A stretch of DNA of 64,000 bases from Pikeienuella piscinae. Lineage in GTDB: Bacteria > Pseudomonadota > Alphaproteobacteria > Rhodobacterales > Rhodobacteraceae. Where the stretch lies: contig NZ_CP049056.1 in assembly GCF_011044155.1 (NCBI RefSeq), positions 3,352,001 to 3,416,000 of the forward strand, read 5' to 3'. Within the stretch, counting starts at the first letter, position 1; each line of letters begins with the position of its first letter. Of the stretch, positions 14,926 through 23,594 are shown piece after piece. Below the pieces are notes generated by a model that saw only the letters and a program-made list of their open reading frames with translations, was not told where the DNA came from and ran no database searches. Position numbers and translations under genes: made by a program.

Positions 14926-16482
14926 ATGCTGTTCAATTCACTGGTCTTCATTCTCGGCTTCCTGCCGGTCGCCGTAATCGGCTATTATGCGCTGGCGGCC
15001 ACGCGGCTTACGTTTCTGCGGCTGCATTTCCTCGTCCTGATGTCGCTGATCTTCTATGGCTACTGGACGCCGCAGTACACGGTGCTGCTGGCTGTCTCGG
15101 TGATCGGCAACTACCTTCTCGGACTGATGATTTCCGCGGAACGGACGGGCGCCGGGGCGCGCCGCGCGCTCGTCATCCTTGGCGTTCTGCTCAATCTGGG
15201 CGCGCTCGGCTATTTCAAATACGCCAACTTCTTCATGGACAATCTCGCTCTCGTCTTCGGCGACGGGTTCGCGATCGAGAAGATCGTCCTGCCGCTTGCA
15301 ATTTCGTTCTACACCTTCCAGCAGGTCGCCTTCCTTGTCGATCTGGGCCGGGGGCAGATCCGGCTCGGCGGCCCGATCGGCTACACCGCCTTCGTGATCT
15401 TCTTTCCACAACTTATCGCTGGCCCGATCGTGCAGTTTCAGGAACTCGTTCCACAGCTCGTCGCGCGCCCGCGCCTGCGTCGGGCGCTCGAGAACATCCT
15501 GATCGGGTTGACGATCTTCGGCATCGGCCTGTTCAAGAAAACCGTTCTGGCGGACAGTGCGGCGCTGTACGCCTCGCCGGTTTTCGACGCCGCGCGCGAC
15601 GGCGCCGCGCCGGGGTTGGCGGCGAGCTGGGGCGCCGCTTTCGCCTATACTCTGCAGGTCTATTTCGATTTCGCTGGTTATTCCGACATGGCGATCGGGC
15701 TTGCGCGCATGTTCGGGATGAAACTGCCGCTCAACTTCCATTCGCCGCTGCGCTCGCGCAGCATCAACGACCTCTGGCGCCGCTGGCACATGACGCTCGG
15801 ACGGTTCGTCCGGACCTATGTGTTCTCGCCGCTCTCGCTGCCCTTGGCCCGGTGGTCGGCGGAACGCGGGCATGGACGCTGGACCGGACAGTTCGTCTCC
15901 GTCCTGCTGCCGCTCTTTATATCCATGATCATCATCGGCGTCTGGCACGGCGCCGGATGGACGTTTTTCCTATTCGGGGCGATGCACGGCGGCTACATGG
16001 TGATCAACGAGGCGTGGAGCTTCGCTCGGCGCCGCCGCAAGGGGCAGGGCCGGCCGCCGGAATGGCTGGCCGCGCTCTTCGCCGGGTGGCGCGCGCGGGC
16101 GCTGACCTTGCTGGCTTTCGTTGTCGCCTCGGTGCCGTTCCGCGCCGAAGGAATGGCGGCGGTCGGGCGCATCTTCGGCGGCATGATCGGACTCAACGGG
16201 GAGTCCGGGTTCGCCGCCGCGTGGCCCCTCGGCGTCGGCGGGCTGCTGGCGCTGCTGGCGATCGGCTATCTGATCGTGTTGCTGGCGCCGAACACCCAGC
16301 AGATCATGGCGCGGACCGGGCCGGCGCTCGACTGGCCGCAATGGCGCGAGGTCGGGTCTCCGGTGATCTCCTTCCGCTGGAAGCCGGAGCCGGCGTGGTG
16401 TTTTGTTGGCGGCGCCGTCTTCCTTCTCGGCCTCGCCTTCGTCCTTCGCGGAACGACCGAGTTCATCTATTTCAACTTCTGA
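14926..16482 (+). CDS. MBOAT-family membrane-bound O-acyltransferase (AlgI/DltB-like)
   Basis: A 518-residue polytopic membrane protein. MBOAT signatures: SFYTFQQVAFLVDL, FFPQLIAGPIVQFQELVPQL, YFDFAGYSDMAIGLARMFG, INDLWRRWHMTLGRFVRTY (first conserved His, about residue 290), and IIGVWHGAGWTFFLFGAMHG (active-site histidine region, about residues 335-355). AlgI, PatA and DltB proteins move acyl groups across the inner membrane for transfer to periplasmic glycans. The next gene encodes a membrane-anchored SGNH-like protein, the usual partner (AlgJ/AlgX or DltD). The acyl donor may be the ACP encoded at 19965-20207. The start lies 12 bases after the methyltransferase stop. Confidence 0.92.
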   Translation: MLFNSLVFILGFLPVAVIGYYALAATRLTFLRLHFLVLMSLIFYGYWTPQYTVLLAVSVIGNYLLGLMISAERTGAGARRALVILGVLLNLGALGYFKYANFFMDNLALVFGDGFAIEKIVLPLAISFYTFQQVAFLVDLGRGQIRLGGPIGYTAFVIFFPQLIAGPIVQFQELVPQLVARPRLRRALENILIGLTIFGIGLFKKTVLADSAALYASPVFDAARDGAAPGLAASWGAAFAYTLQVYFDFAGYSDMAIGLARMFGMKLPLNFHSPLRSRSINDLWRRWHMTLGRFVRTYVFSPLSLPLARWSAERGHGRWTGQFVSVLLPLFISMIIIGVWHGAGWTFFLFGAMHGGYMVINEAWSFARRRRKGQGRPPEWLAALFAGWRARALTLLAFVVASVPFRAEGMAAVGRIFGGMIGLNGESGFAAAWPLGVGGLLALLAIGYLIVLLAPNTQQIMARTGPALDWPQWREVGSPVISFRWKPEPAWCFVGGAVFLLGLAFVLRGTTEFIYFNF

Positions 16483-16495
16483 AGGAGCGGAGCCG

Positions 16496-17587
16496 ATGGC
16501 GCCGAGCGACGCCCGGACAGACATCGAAGCTGACGAGCCGTCCGCGCTGACGGAGCGCGCCGCGCGGCTTCTGCTCTGGATGGTGGCCGGCCTGGTCGCC
16601 GCCGCAGCGGCGGCGATCGCGCTGCCGCACGATCCCTATCTCCGCTATCAGCAGCTCTCCGACACGATCCATCACCGTGTCCAGTGGAGCTACGAGCGGA
16701 TTCATTTCGACCCGACGCCGATCGACGTCGCGGTGATCGGCAACTCGCGCCTCGGCGCCGGGGTGAACGCGCCGGCGCTCGGGCGGGAGTTGAGCAAACG
16801 GCTCGGGCGGACGATTCACGTCGTCAATCTTTCCACCCCGCAGGAGGGGCGGAACATGCACTGGGTGATGGCGCGGGAACTGTTGGAGACGCGGCCCGAA
16901 ACCTCGCTGGTGGTCATGTCTCTGACGGAAACCGGGCCGCGAAGAACGCATCCGGCGTTCCGCAATCTGGCGACGGCGTCGGATGTGCTGACGACCCCGG
17001 CCCTGATCAATTTCGACTGGCTTAACGACGTCGCCTATCTGCCCTATCGTCAGATCAGCCTCGCGATCCAGAGCCTTGCGCCGGGGCTGTTCGGGCTGAA
17101 AACGGCGTTCGATCCCTCCACGTATTCGGGGCCCGACCTCGACACGACGGGAACCATCACGCTTCCCGGTGGCCAGGTTCTCGAGCGGGAAGTCGCGCCG
17201 CCGGAGCCCGAGCTTCGCGCCGCGGCGAAGAAGCGGATCGCCGGCGCCTCCCCGCAGATGCTGCCGGACTGGGCGGCGGACTACGAGTTCGTCGTCGAGC
17301 GCGCCTATACGAGACGCATCGCCCGGCTCGCCGCCGCCACCGACACCGCGCTCGCGTTCCTCTACCTCCCTATCTACACCGATCACGGCGGTGTCGACGA
17401 ACTCGGGTTTTACGAGGCGAAGGGTGAAATCTATCTGGCGAACCAGTTGATCGACGCGGCTGCGCTCTATCATGACTACGGGCATCTCAATCGCGCCGGC
17501 GCCGACGAATTGACGAGATGGCTGGCGGCGCGCATCGCGGATGACGTCGATAGCGGCGCGATCCATCTGGGGAGAGAGGCGAAATGA
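16496..17587 (+). CDS. Membrane-anchored SGNH-hydrolase-fold protein, MBOAT partner (DltD/AlgJ-like role inferred)
   Basis: A 363-residue protein with a cytoplasmic N-terminus, one transmembrane helix (about residues 25-43) and a periplasmic domain. IDVAVIGNSRLGAGVNAP near residues 76-93 corresponds to SGNH block I, with the serine in GNSR rather than GDS. YHDYGHLNRAGADEL near the C-terminus gives the block V Asp-x-x-His (DYGH). SLTETGPRR may supply block III. The start at 16496 follows GAAGGAGCGG and lies 13 bases after the MBOAT stop. Such proteins receive the acyl group on the outer face of the membrane and pass it to a glycan. The specific target here is unknown. Its end overlaps the VOC gene by ATGA. 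Confidence 0.72.
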   Translation: MAPSDARTDIEADEPSALTERAARLLLWMVAGLVAAAAAAIALPHDPYLRYQQLSDTIHHRVQWSYERIHFDPTPIDVAVIGNSRLGAGVNAPALGRELSKRLGRTIHVVNLSTPQEGRNMHWVMARELLETRPETSLVVMSLTETGPRRTHPAFRNLATASDVLTTPALINFDWLNDVAYLPYRQISLAIQSLAPGLFGLKTAFDPSTYSGPDLDTTGTITLPGGQVLEREVAPPEPELRAAAKKRIAGASPQMLPDWAADYEFVVERAYTRRIARLAAATDTALAFLYLPIYTDHGGVDELGFYEAKGEIYLANQLIDAAALYHDYGHLNRAGADELTRWLAARIADDVDSGAIHLGREAK

Positions 17588-17997
17588 AGGAAATGTTCCG
17601 CGACTACCGCCTGCACCATGTCGGCGTGATCGCCCCTGACATGGAGAGCGCGGACGCTTTCATGGCGCTCATGGGGCTTGAGGAGGATTACCGGGGCTAT
17701 GTCGATCCCTGGTCCTGCTGGTGTGTGTTCACGAAGGCGCGGGACGGCGCGACGATCGAGCTTGTGGTGGCGGATTCGGGCCCGCTGACCCGTTTCAACA
17801 AGGGCGTGGGCGGTGTTCACCATTTCGCATTCGAGGTGGAGAGTCTGACCGCGACCATGGAATGGTGTGCGGAGAAGGGAATGAAATGCGTCTCGCCCGA
17901 GCCGGTGAAGGGGGCGGGGAATTTTTGGTGCAATTTCCTCAACCCGGTCTACACCCGCGGCGTGCAGATCGAGTTTGTCGAGCCGTTCCAGCCGTAG
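17584..17997 (+). CDS. VOC-superfamily protein (glyoxalase/methylmalonyl-CoA epimerase-like)
   Basis: A 137-residue vicinal-oxygen-chelate protein. YRLHHVGVIAPDMESADAF opens the first beta-alpha-beta module, with a metal-ligand His. TIELVVADSG follows, then GVGGVHHFAFEVESLTATM opens the second module with further His, and VQIEFVEPF supplies the final Glu ligand. The pattern is close to methylmalonyl-CoA epimerases. Its ATG overlaps the stop of the SGNH-like gene, so it belongs to that operon. It may epimerise or otherwise handle the group carried by the ACP or CoA. This is inference, and no substrate can be named. It converges with the FkbH gene 4 bases away. Confidence 0.82.
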   Translation: MKEMFRDYRLHHVGVIAPDMESADAFMALMGLEEDYRGYVDPWSCWCVFTKARDGATIELVVADSGPLTRFNKGVGGVHHFAFEVESLTATMEWCAEKGMKCVSPEPVKGAGNFWCNFLNPVYTRGVQIEFVEPFQP

Positions 17998-18001
17998 ACC
18001 G

Positions 18002-19924
18002 TCAGGTCTTGATCTGGGTCCGCCTCTCGGCGCCGATGATTTTCATCGGCGGCGTGGCCGCCTCGAACGACGCAAGGTCAAGCGCCCAGCGTGTCCCACC
18101 TCCCGGCGTGGCTCCGCATTCCGTGAAGCCGAGCGCGGCGAAATGGCCTTCGACCATCTTGTTCTTCGCGCTCGGAATATAGTCGCCGATCAGCCGTTGC
18201 GCCCCGGCGGCGCGGGCGGCGGCGGCGACTTCCGCGAGGGCGGCCTCCTCGACCCGGCGCCCCAGGACGCGGCAACTCATCAGCCAGGTGTCGCAGATCC
18301 AGTCCTCGGCCCCGATTCGGAAGATGACGACAGAGATCATGCCGTTATCGCCAAAACGATCGGTCAGGCGGATCTGCAGGTCGAATATCTTCGGGTCCGC
18401 CTGCATTTCCGCGACATCGGCCTCAGTATAGCGCCGCGTCGTCAGGTTGAACTGATTCGACTTGTTGATGAGCTGTGCGATTCGCGTGCGACCGACTTCG
18501 TCGAAGGGGCGCAGGTCGCACACCATGTCGAGCGAGGCGAGATAGGCGTCGTAATCGCCGATCTTCTCCATCTCCTGCACCCGCGCGGCGTTGGCGCGGT
18601 ATTGTTCGGCGCGCTTCGCGTCATCCGCGGAAAGACCGACCGTCTCGAAATAGCCGGCATGGGCGAGCGCCGCCGGATACCAGGCCGGATCCTCCGGCAA
18701 TTCGGGGACCGCGACTTCGGGCAGCATCTGACGCACGCGGGCGCGCTCCGCCGGATTGTCGTCAAGAAAGACCAGCGCGTCGACGCCGATGTTGAGCGCC
18801 TTCGCGATCCCCCGGATGTTTGTCGCCTTGTCGGTCCAGTTCGCGACGAAAACCGCGATATCGTCCTCGCGAAGCAGCATGTCCGGATGCTCGCGGAAGG
18901 GAAGGCGGGCGGCGTCCTCCTCGTTCTTGGAGCAGACGGCGAGGACCACGCCGCGCGCCTTGAGGGCAAGCGCCTGCGCCTGAATCGCGAGAAAGGCCTC
19001 ACCCTCCGGCGAGCCTTGGCCGACGCGCACGCCTTCGAGCCCGTCATCGCCGATGACGCCGCCCCAGCAGGTGTTGTCCAGATCGAGCACCAGGCATTTC
19101 CGCGCCTTTCCGCGGATCGCCCCGAGAACGCGCGCGACATGGTCGGCGTAGAGCGGCGTGAGATCGAGCGAAAATGGCAGCTTGGCCCTGTTCCATTCCA
19201 GGGGATCGAACCATCTGCCCCGGCCGACCGCCGCCGAAAGCGCGTCGGCGTCCAGCAGAACGGCGGCCCGCGCATCCGCGAGCGCGCGGAGCCGGGTGTT
19301 GAAGGCCGATATCTGCGCTGGGACGGAGCCCGGCGCGCGCATGTCGAAATGACCGGACCATGGCTCCGCGGGTATCGGCGCGGTCTGCAGGATCACGGTG
19401 CGGACGCCGGCGCGCTCAAGCCCGTCGATCATGCCCGCGGTCTCGGCGATCGCGGCGGTGATGGCGGCCTCGGCGGCGTCCGGATCCATCGTCGGCGCAT
19501 TCAGCCCGAGGCCGCGATGATCACGCGCGACGAGCGCGACGTCCGCCTTGAATCGCGCAAGGTCGCTTGCCGGGTTCATCGCTTCGCGCACAGCGGCGCC
19601 ATAGGCGGGGGCGAACATCTCCGCCAGCACGCCATGACGAAGCGCGCTGACGCGGATCGCCGGAACGGTGAAATCGGTTGTCGCGTCGGCCAGCACCGCC
19701 AGGCGCATCGGTGAGAGCGCGCCAGGGTCGATCCGTCCGGTGATCCGGTTCAGCGCGCGGTCGAATTGAAGCAGCTGGTTCAGATCGAGCGCGTGATTGG
19801 CGAGATCGGCCAGTTCGCCCCCGGCCACACGCCCCTCATCCGCGCCAAGCGCGCGCATCTCACGACGGAAATCCGCGGGCGCGCGGCGCAACCAACTCAG
19901 CGCTTCCATTGAAAATTCCGCCAT
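18002..19924 (-). CDS. FkbH-like HAD-IIIC family protein (glyceryl/hydroxyacyl transfer to ACP)
   Basis: A 640-residue protein. The HAD-IIIC core begins at about residue 278 with CLVLDLDNTCWGGVIGDDG (nucleophile in DLDNT, near residues 281-285). Then come CSKNEEDA (motif II) and LVFLDDNPAERARVR (motif IV acid pair). The C-terminal part carries LINKSNQFNLTTRRYTEADV, conserved in FkbH proteins, and a GNAT-like domain. The N-terminal 270 residues match the extra domain of this family. Characterised relatives take the glyceryl group from 1,3-bisphosphoglycerate, dephosphorylate it and attach it to a carrier protein. GGAGG six bases before the ATG at 19924 supports this start over the TTG just upstream. 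The ACP gene precedes it by 40 bases on the same strand. Confidence 0.9.
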   Translation of the reverse strand: MAEFSMEALSWLRRAPADFRREMRALGADEGRVAGGELADLANHALDLNQLLQFDRALNRITGRIDPGALSPMRLAVLADATTDFTVPAIRVSALRHGVLAEMFAPAYGAAVREAMNPASDLARFKADVALVARDHRGLGLNAPTMDPDAAEAAITAAIAETAGMIDGLERAGVRTVILQTAPIPAEPWSGHFDMRAPGSVPAQISAFNTRLRALADARAAVLLDADALSAAVGRGRWFDPLEWNRAKLPFSLDLTPLYADHVARVLGAIRGKARKCLVLDLDNTCWGGVIGDDGLEGVRVGQGSPEGEAFLAIQAQALALKARGVVLAVCSKNEEDAARLPFREHPDMLLREDDIAVFVANWTDKATNIRGIAKALNIGVDALVFLDDNPAERARVRQMLPEVAVPELPEDPAWYPAALAHAGYFETVGLSADDAKRAEQYRANAARVQEMEKIGDYDAYLASLDMVCDLRPFDEVGRTRIAQLINKSNQFNLTTRRYTEADVAEMQADPKIFDLQIRLTDRFGDNGMISVVIFRIGAEDWICDTWLMSCRVLGRRVEEAALAEVAAAARAAGAQRLIGDYIPSAKNKMVEGHFAALGFTECGATPGGGTRWALDLASFEAATPPMKIIGAERRTQIKT

Positions 19925-19964
19925 CAATCGCCTCCACCCCGATCCGGTGGGTCGTCCGGAAAGC

Positions 19965-20207
19965 TCAGGACGTCTTGCGGATGATGGTGTCCACGAGGTC
20001 GCCGACGCAGCGCAGCGCCTCGATCTCGGCGTTGGCGAACTTTATCTTGTATTTGCGCTCTATGGAGACGACCAGCCGGATATTGCTGAGACTGTCCCAT
20101 TCCTCGATATCTTCGGCGGTTGTGGCGTCCCGGAGTTCAACCTCGTCGAGGTCCATCACATCGGCGAAAATCTCTGAGAGTTCAGAAAGAATGGCGTCGC
20201 GGTTCAT
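19965..20207 (-). CDS. Acyl carrier protein
   Basis: An 80-residue carrier protein. The phosphopantetheine site is Ser39 in EEWDSLSNIRLV. Acidic helices flank it (SEIFADVMDLDEVEL), and the protein ends RCVGDLVDTIIRK. The start at 20207 follows GGAGGTCGGTCAG. It is not the fatty-acid AcpP (DSLDTVEL motif). The DSLSNIRLVVSIE sequence is typical of dedicated carrier proteins beside FkbH genes. It is predicted to hold a glyceryl or related group made by the FkbH protein encoded directly downstream, and possibly to present it to the MBOAT protein in the convergent operon, as DltC does to DltB. Confidence 0.9.
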   Translation of the reverse strand: MNRDAILSELSEIFADVMDLDEVELRDATTAEDIEEWDSLSNIRLVVSIERKYKIKFANAEIEALRCVGDLVDTIIRKTS

Positions 20208-20239
20208 ACTGACCGACCTCCGTGAAGCATTTCGGCGCG

Positions 20240-20268
20240 TTGCTACCACGATGCGCGCGACGATCCAA
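20240..20268 (-). promoter_or_regulatory. Possible promoter of the ACP-FkbH operon
   Basis: Reading the minus strand, TTGGAT (20268-20263) and TAGCAA (20245-20240) are 17 bases apart, about 35 bases before the ACP start. By eye only. Confidence 0.33.
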
Positions 20269-20465
20269 GCCGCCAAACCGACCGACGGGTTCACCGCCAC
20301 CGAGTGAATAATCGCATCTTACCATGCGCCTACAGGCTGGACCTTAGCGCAGGCGGCGCGGCCGTCCGCCCGGTCGAAGGCCGCCATCGGGACGGGACCG
20401 GAAATCAGCTTGAGGTCAGCTGCGGTCGGTCGGCGCGGCGCGCGGCGCATCCCGCCTCGCCCCCC

Positions 20466-20494
20466 TTGCGCTCGGCGCCGCGTGAGCGTATATC
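20466..20494 (+). promoter_or_regulatory. Promoter of the rimP-nusA-infB operon
   Basis: TTGCGC at 20466-20471 and TATATC at 20489-20494 with a 17-base spacer. The predicted transcript would have a leader of about 90 bases containing the hairpin at 20550-20573. By eye, but with good spacing and -10 element. Confidence 0.48.
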
Positions 20495-20549
20495 CCCGGC
20501 AAATAGCGGCGTCCTCGCTTCAACGGGGCGGGGGCCGAACCGGATACGG

Positions 20550-20573
20550 AGCGGGCCGCGAGGCCCGCTTTTT
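20550..20573 (+). terminator. Terminator-like hairpin (possible attenuator) before rimP
   Basis: An 8-bp perfect GC-rich stem (AGCGGGCC and GGCCCGCT, loop GCGA) is followed by five T residues, then GCGTTTCAGGAGA and the rimP start. Its position in the leader suggests attenuation or mRNA-end protection rather than the end of an upstream plus-strand gene, because no such gene exists. Confidence 0.5.
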
Positions 20574-20591
20574 GCGTTTCAGGAGACACTC

Positions 20592-21209
20592 TTGGCAGAC
20601 ATGCTCGCCAAGTCCCCAATGGATCGGCGAATCGCCGATATCATCAATCCGACCGTGGTCGACATGGGCTTCGGCCTTGTCCGCGTGCGGCTGATGAGCG
20701 GACGCGTTTCGACATTGCAGATCATGGCCGAACGCCCGGATGGCGGCATGGAGGTCGAGGATTGCGCGCAGTTGTCGCGCCGTCTTTCCGCCGTGCTCGA
20801 TGTCGAGGATCCGATCTCCGGCGAATATGTGCTTGAGGTTTCCTCCCCCGGCATCGACCGGCCGCTGACCCGGCCCGAGGATTTCGAACGCTGGGCCGGC
20901 TGGACCGCGCGGCTGGAGACCGATGAACTCATCGACGGGCGCAAGCGTTTCAAGGGCGAATTGCGCGGCGTCGAGGACGGAGAGATTCTGATCGAGATCC
21001 CGGAAGGCGTCGTCGGGCTTCAGTTCGATTGGCTCGCTGACGCCAAGCTGGTGATGACGGATGAACTGATCGCCGAGAGCCTGAAGGCGCGCAAGGCGCA
21101 GGGATTCGATCCCGGCGAGGGGCCGAAAGGCTTCGACGATATTGAGACTGACGACGAAACCGATGGACCCGCGCGCAAGGATGACGCGGGCAAGCGAGAG
21201 GACGCCTGA
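20592..21209 (+). CDS. rimP: Ribosome maturation factor RimP
   Basis: Cytoplasmic 30S assembly factor. The 205-residue frame contains [24 protein letters not shown], then [49 protein letters not shown], which are diagnostic family blocks. I choose the TTG at 20592 because AGGAGA (20581-20586) is optimally spaced from it. The ATG at 20601 would be 14 bases away. An acidic C-terminal extension ([17 protein letters not shown]) is typical of alphaproteobacterial RimP. It is the first gene of the conserved rimP-nusA-ylxR-infB-rbfA-truB operon, and its stop is separated from the nusA ATG by one base. Confidence 0.93.
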   Translation: MADMLAKSPMDRRIADIINPTVVDMGFGLVRVRLMSGRVSTLQIMAERPDGGMEVEDCAQLSRRLSAVLDVEDPISGEYVLEVSSPGIDRPLTRPEDFERWAGWTARLETDELIDGRKRFKGELRGVEDGEILIEIPEGVVGLQFDWLADAKLVMTDELIAESLKARKAQGFDPGEGPKGFDDIETDDETDGPARKDDAGKREDA

Positions 21210-21210
21210 G

Positions 21211-22869
21211 ATGAGCAACAGCGCCGTCAGCGCCAACCGGCTTGAACTTCTGCAGATCGCGGACGCGGTCGCGCGGGAGAAGCTGATCGACCCCGAGCTG
21301 GTGATCGAGGCGATGGAGGACAGTCTCGGCAAGGCCGCCCGCTCGCGCTACGGCGCCGAGCTGGACATCCGCGCCCATATCGACCGGAAATCCGGTGAGA
21401 TGACCATGTTCCGCGCCCGCGAAGTGGTCGAGGAGGTCGAGAATCACGCCATCGAGATCAGCCTCGAGGAGGCGCACGCCAAGAACCCGGAGGCCGAGGT
21501 CGGCTCGATCATCACCGATCCGCTTCCGGCGATGGATTTCGGCCGCGTCGCGGCGCAGACCGCCAAACAGGTCATCGTGCAGAAGGTCCGCGACGCGGAG
21601 CGTGAGCGCACGTACGCTGAGTTCAAGGACCGCGTCGGCGAGATCATCAACGGCGTTGTGCGCCGGGTGGAATATGGCAATGTCATCGTCGATCTCGGCC
21701 GGGGCGAGGGCATCATCCGCCGCGACCAGCTGATCGCGCGCGAAGCGTTCCGCGTCGGCGACCGCGTGCGCTCCTATATCCGCGAAGTGAAGGAGGAAGC
21801 CCGCGGGCCGCAGATCTTCCTCTCCCGGACCGCGCCGGAGTTCATGGCCGCGCTCTTCAAGATGGAGGTGCCGGAGATCTATGACGGCGTGATCGAGATC
21901 AAGGCGGTCGCGCGCGATCCCGGCTCGCGCGCCAAGATCGGCGTCATTTCCTATGATGGCGGGATCGACCCCGTCGGGGCCTGCGTCGGCATGCGCGGCT
22001 CGCGCGTTCAGGCCGTGGTTTCCGAGCTCAACGGTGAGAAGATCGACATCATCCCCTGGACCGAGGATGCGGCGACCTTCCTCGTCAACGCGCTTCAGCC
22101 CGCCGAAGTCGCGAAGGTCGTGATGGACGAGGACGCCGGCCGGGTCGAGGTGGTGGTTCCGGACGAGCAGCTTTCGCTGGCCATCGGCCGGCGGGGGCAG
22201 AATGTCCGCCTCGCCTCCCAGCTCACCGGCTGGGACATAGATATCATGACCGAGCAGGAGGAATCGGAGCGTCGGCAGGCCGAGTTCACCGAGCGGACGG
22301 AAATGTTCCAGGAGGCGATGAATCTCGACGAGATGGTAGCGCAGCTTCTGGTTTCCGAAGGATTCGTGACGCTGGAGGAGGTCGCTTTCGTCGAGTTGGA
22401 CGAGTTGACCGCGATCGAAGGATTCGACGAGGCGACTGCCGAGGAGCTTCAGGCCCGCGCCCGCGAAAGCCTCGAGGAGCTGAACGCCAAGGCGCTGGAG
22501 ACCGCGCGCGGCCTCGGCGCCGAGGAAGCGCTGATCGAATTCGAGGGGCTCAGCCCGCAGATGGTGCTGGCGCTGGCGGAGGATGGCATTCTCTCGCTGG
22601 AAGAATTCGCAAAATGCGCCGATTGGGAGCTGGCCGGCGGCTGGTCGACAATCGATGGCAAGCGTGTCAAGGATGACGGGCTCCTGGAGAAGTTCGACGT
22701 CAGCTTGGAAGAGGCGCAGTATCTGGTGATGAACGCGCGCGTCGCGCTCGGCATCGTCAATCCGGAGGATGTGGTCTACGATACTACGCCCGAAGTCGAA
22801 GAGGCGCCGGAGCCGGTCGCCGCGCCGAAGCCGACCTCGGCGGCGGACGCGCTTTTCGCGCGGCGCTGA
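21211..22869 (+). CDS. nusA: Transcription termination/antitermination factor NusA
   Basis: A 552-residue RNA polymerase-binding elongation factor. The N-terminal domain covers about residues 1-130. An S1 domain follows ([24 protein letters not shown]), then two KH domains ([53 protein letters not shown]). The C-terminus holds two helix-hairpin-helix acidic repeats ([22 protein letters not shown], and a second around residues 435-470 with [17 protein letters not shown]). The start at 21211 is one base after the rimP stop, with GAGAGGACGC upstream. Length and order are normal for Rhodobacterales. Confidence 0.96.
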   Translation: MSNSAVSANRLELLQIADAVAREKLIDPELVIEAMEDSLGKAARSRYGAELDIRAHIDRKSGEMTMFRAREVVEEVENHAIEISLEEAHAKNPEAEVGSIITDPLPAMDFGRVAAQTAKQVIVQKVRDAERERTYAEFKDRVGEIINGVVRRVEYGNVIVDLGRGEGIIRRDQLIAREAFRVGDRVRSYIREVKEEARGPQIFLSRTAPEFMAALFKMEVPEIYDGVIEIKAVARDPGSRAKIGVISYDGGIDPVGACVGMRGSRVQAVVSELNGEKIDIIPWTEDAATFLVNALQPAEVAKVVMDEDAGRVEVVVPDEQLSLAIGRRGQNVRLASQLTGWDIDIMTEQEESERRQAEFTERTEMFQEAMNLDEMVAQLLVSEGFVTLEEVAFVELDELTAIEGFDEATAEELQARARESLEELNAKALETARGLGAEEALIEFEGLSPQMVLALAEDGILSLEEFAKCADWELAGGWSTIDGKRVKDDGLLEKFDVSLEEAQYLVMNARVALGIVNPEDVVYDTTPEVEEAPEPVAAPKPTSAADALFARR

Positions 22870-22889
22870 GCGCGGACCGGAGCCGGGCG

Positions 22890-23510
22890 ATGACCCGGGG
22901 CGGCGCCGCGAAGGAAAAGGACGGGCCGGAGCGCCGATGCATCGCGACCGGCGAAAGCGGCGGTACGGATCGTCTGATCCGTTTCGTCCTCGACCCGGAC
23001 GGGCGGTTGACGCCCGATCTTGCGGCGCGGCTGCCGGGGCGCGGCGTGTGGTTGACGGCGAAGCGGACGCTGGTCGCGAAGGCGGTGAAGAAGCGCCTCT
23101 TCTCGCGCGGTTTCCGCCAGCCGGTGGAGGCGCCAGCCGACCTGGCGGATCGGCTTGAGGCGCTTCTGGTCACGCGGCTGGTCGAGGCGCTGGGCATCGC
23201 CCGGAAGGCAGGACTGGCGGTGACGGGCTTCGAGAAGGTTCGCGCGCGGCTGAAGAAAGGCCGCGTCGGCGCGCTTCTGGCGGCCTCGGACGGCGCGGAG
23301 GACGGGCGCGGGAAACTGATCGCGGTGGTCACGGCGATCGAGAAAGCCGGTGGCGGGGCGATCCCAATCGTGGATGCGCTGAGGAGCGAAGAGTTGGGTT
23401 TGGCTTTTGGCCGCGATTCGGTGATACACGCCGCTCTCGACCAGGGTGGCGCCACAGATCGGGTGATCCGGGAGGCGCGTCGGCTGGACGGCTTCCGCCA
23501 GCCGGGGTAA
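22890..23510 (+). CDS. YlxR-domain RNA-binding protein with L7Ae-like C-terminal domain
   Basis: A 206-residue protein. The YlxR (DUF448) domain is at about residues 10-75 (PERRCIATGE, RLIRFVLDPDGRLTPDLAARLPGRGVWL). It is followed by an L7Ae/L30e-like segment (VEALGIARKAGLAVTGFEKVRARLKKGRVGALLAASD). This fusion is standard in alphaproteobacteria between nusA and infB. It probably binds RNA and works with the transcription and translation machinery. The exact role is unsettled in the family. The start lies 20 bases after nusA. Confidence 0.9.
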   Translation: MTRGGAAKEKDGPERRCIATGESGGTDRLIRFVLDPDGRLTPDLAARLPGRGVWLTAKRTLVAKAVKKRLFSRGFRQPVEAPADLADRLEALLVTRLVEALGIARKAGLAVTGFEKVRARLKKGRVGALLAASDGAEDGRGKLIAVVTAIEKAGGGAIPIVDALRSEELGLAFGRDSVIHAALDQGGATDRVIREARRLDGFRQPG

Positions 23511-23557
23511 GGAGCGTCCCGTAGAGATATGCGGGCATGATCGATACGAGATGAAAC

Positions 23558-23577
23558 GGGCGGGGAGTGCCCCGCCC
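23558..23577 (+). other. Leader hairpin immediately before infB
   Basis: An 8-bp GC stem (GGGCGGGG and CCCCGCCC, loop AGTG) lies 17 bases before the infB ATG, without a T-tract. It is one of three such hairpins in this operon (see 20550-20573 and 26601-26627). Confidence 0.5.
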
Positions 23578-23594
23578 AGCGATATGGATGTCTG

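Larger units (their letters stand above)
20208..20591. other. Divergent intergenic region before rimP
   Basis: 384 bases without a supported gene. It holds the minus-strand ACP promoter region, a good plus-strand promoter at 20466-20494, and a terminator-like hairpin at 20550-20573 immediately before the rimP ribosome-binding site. Confidence 0.5.
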
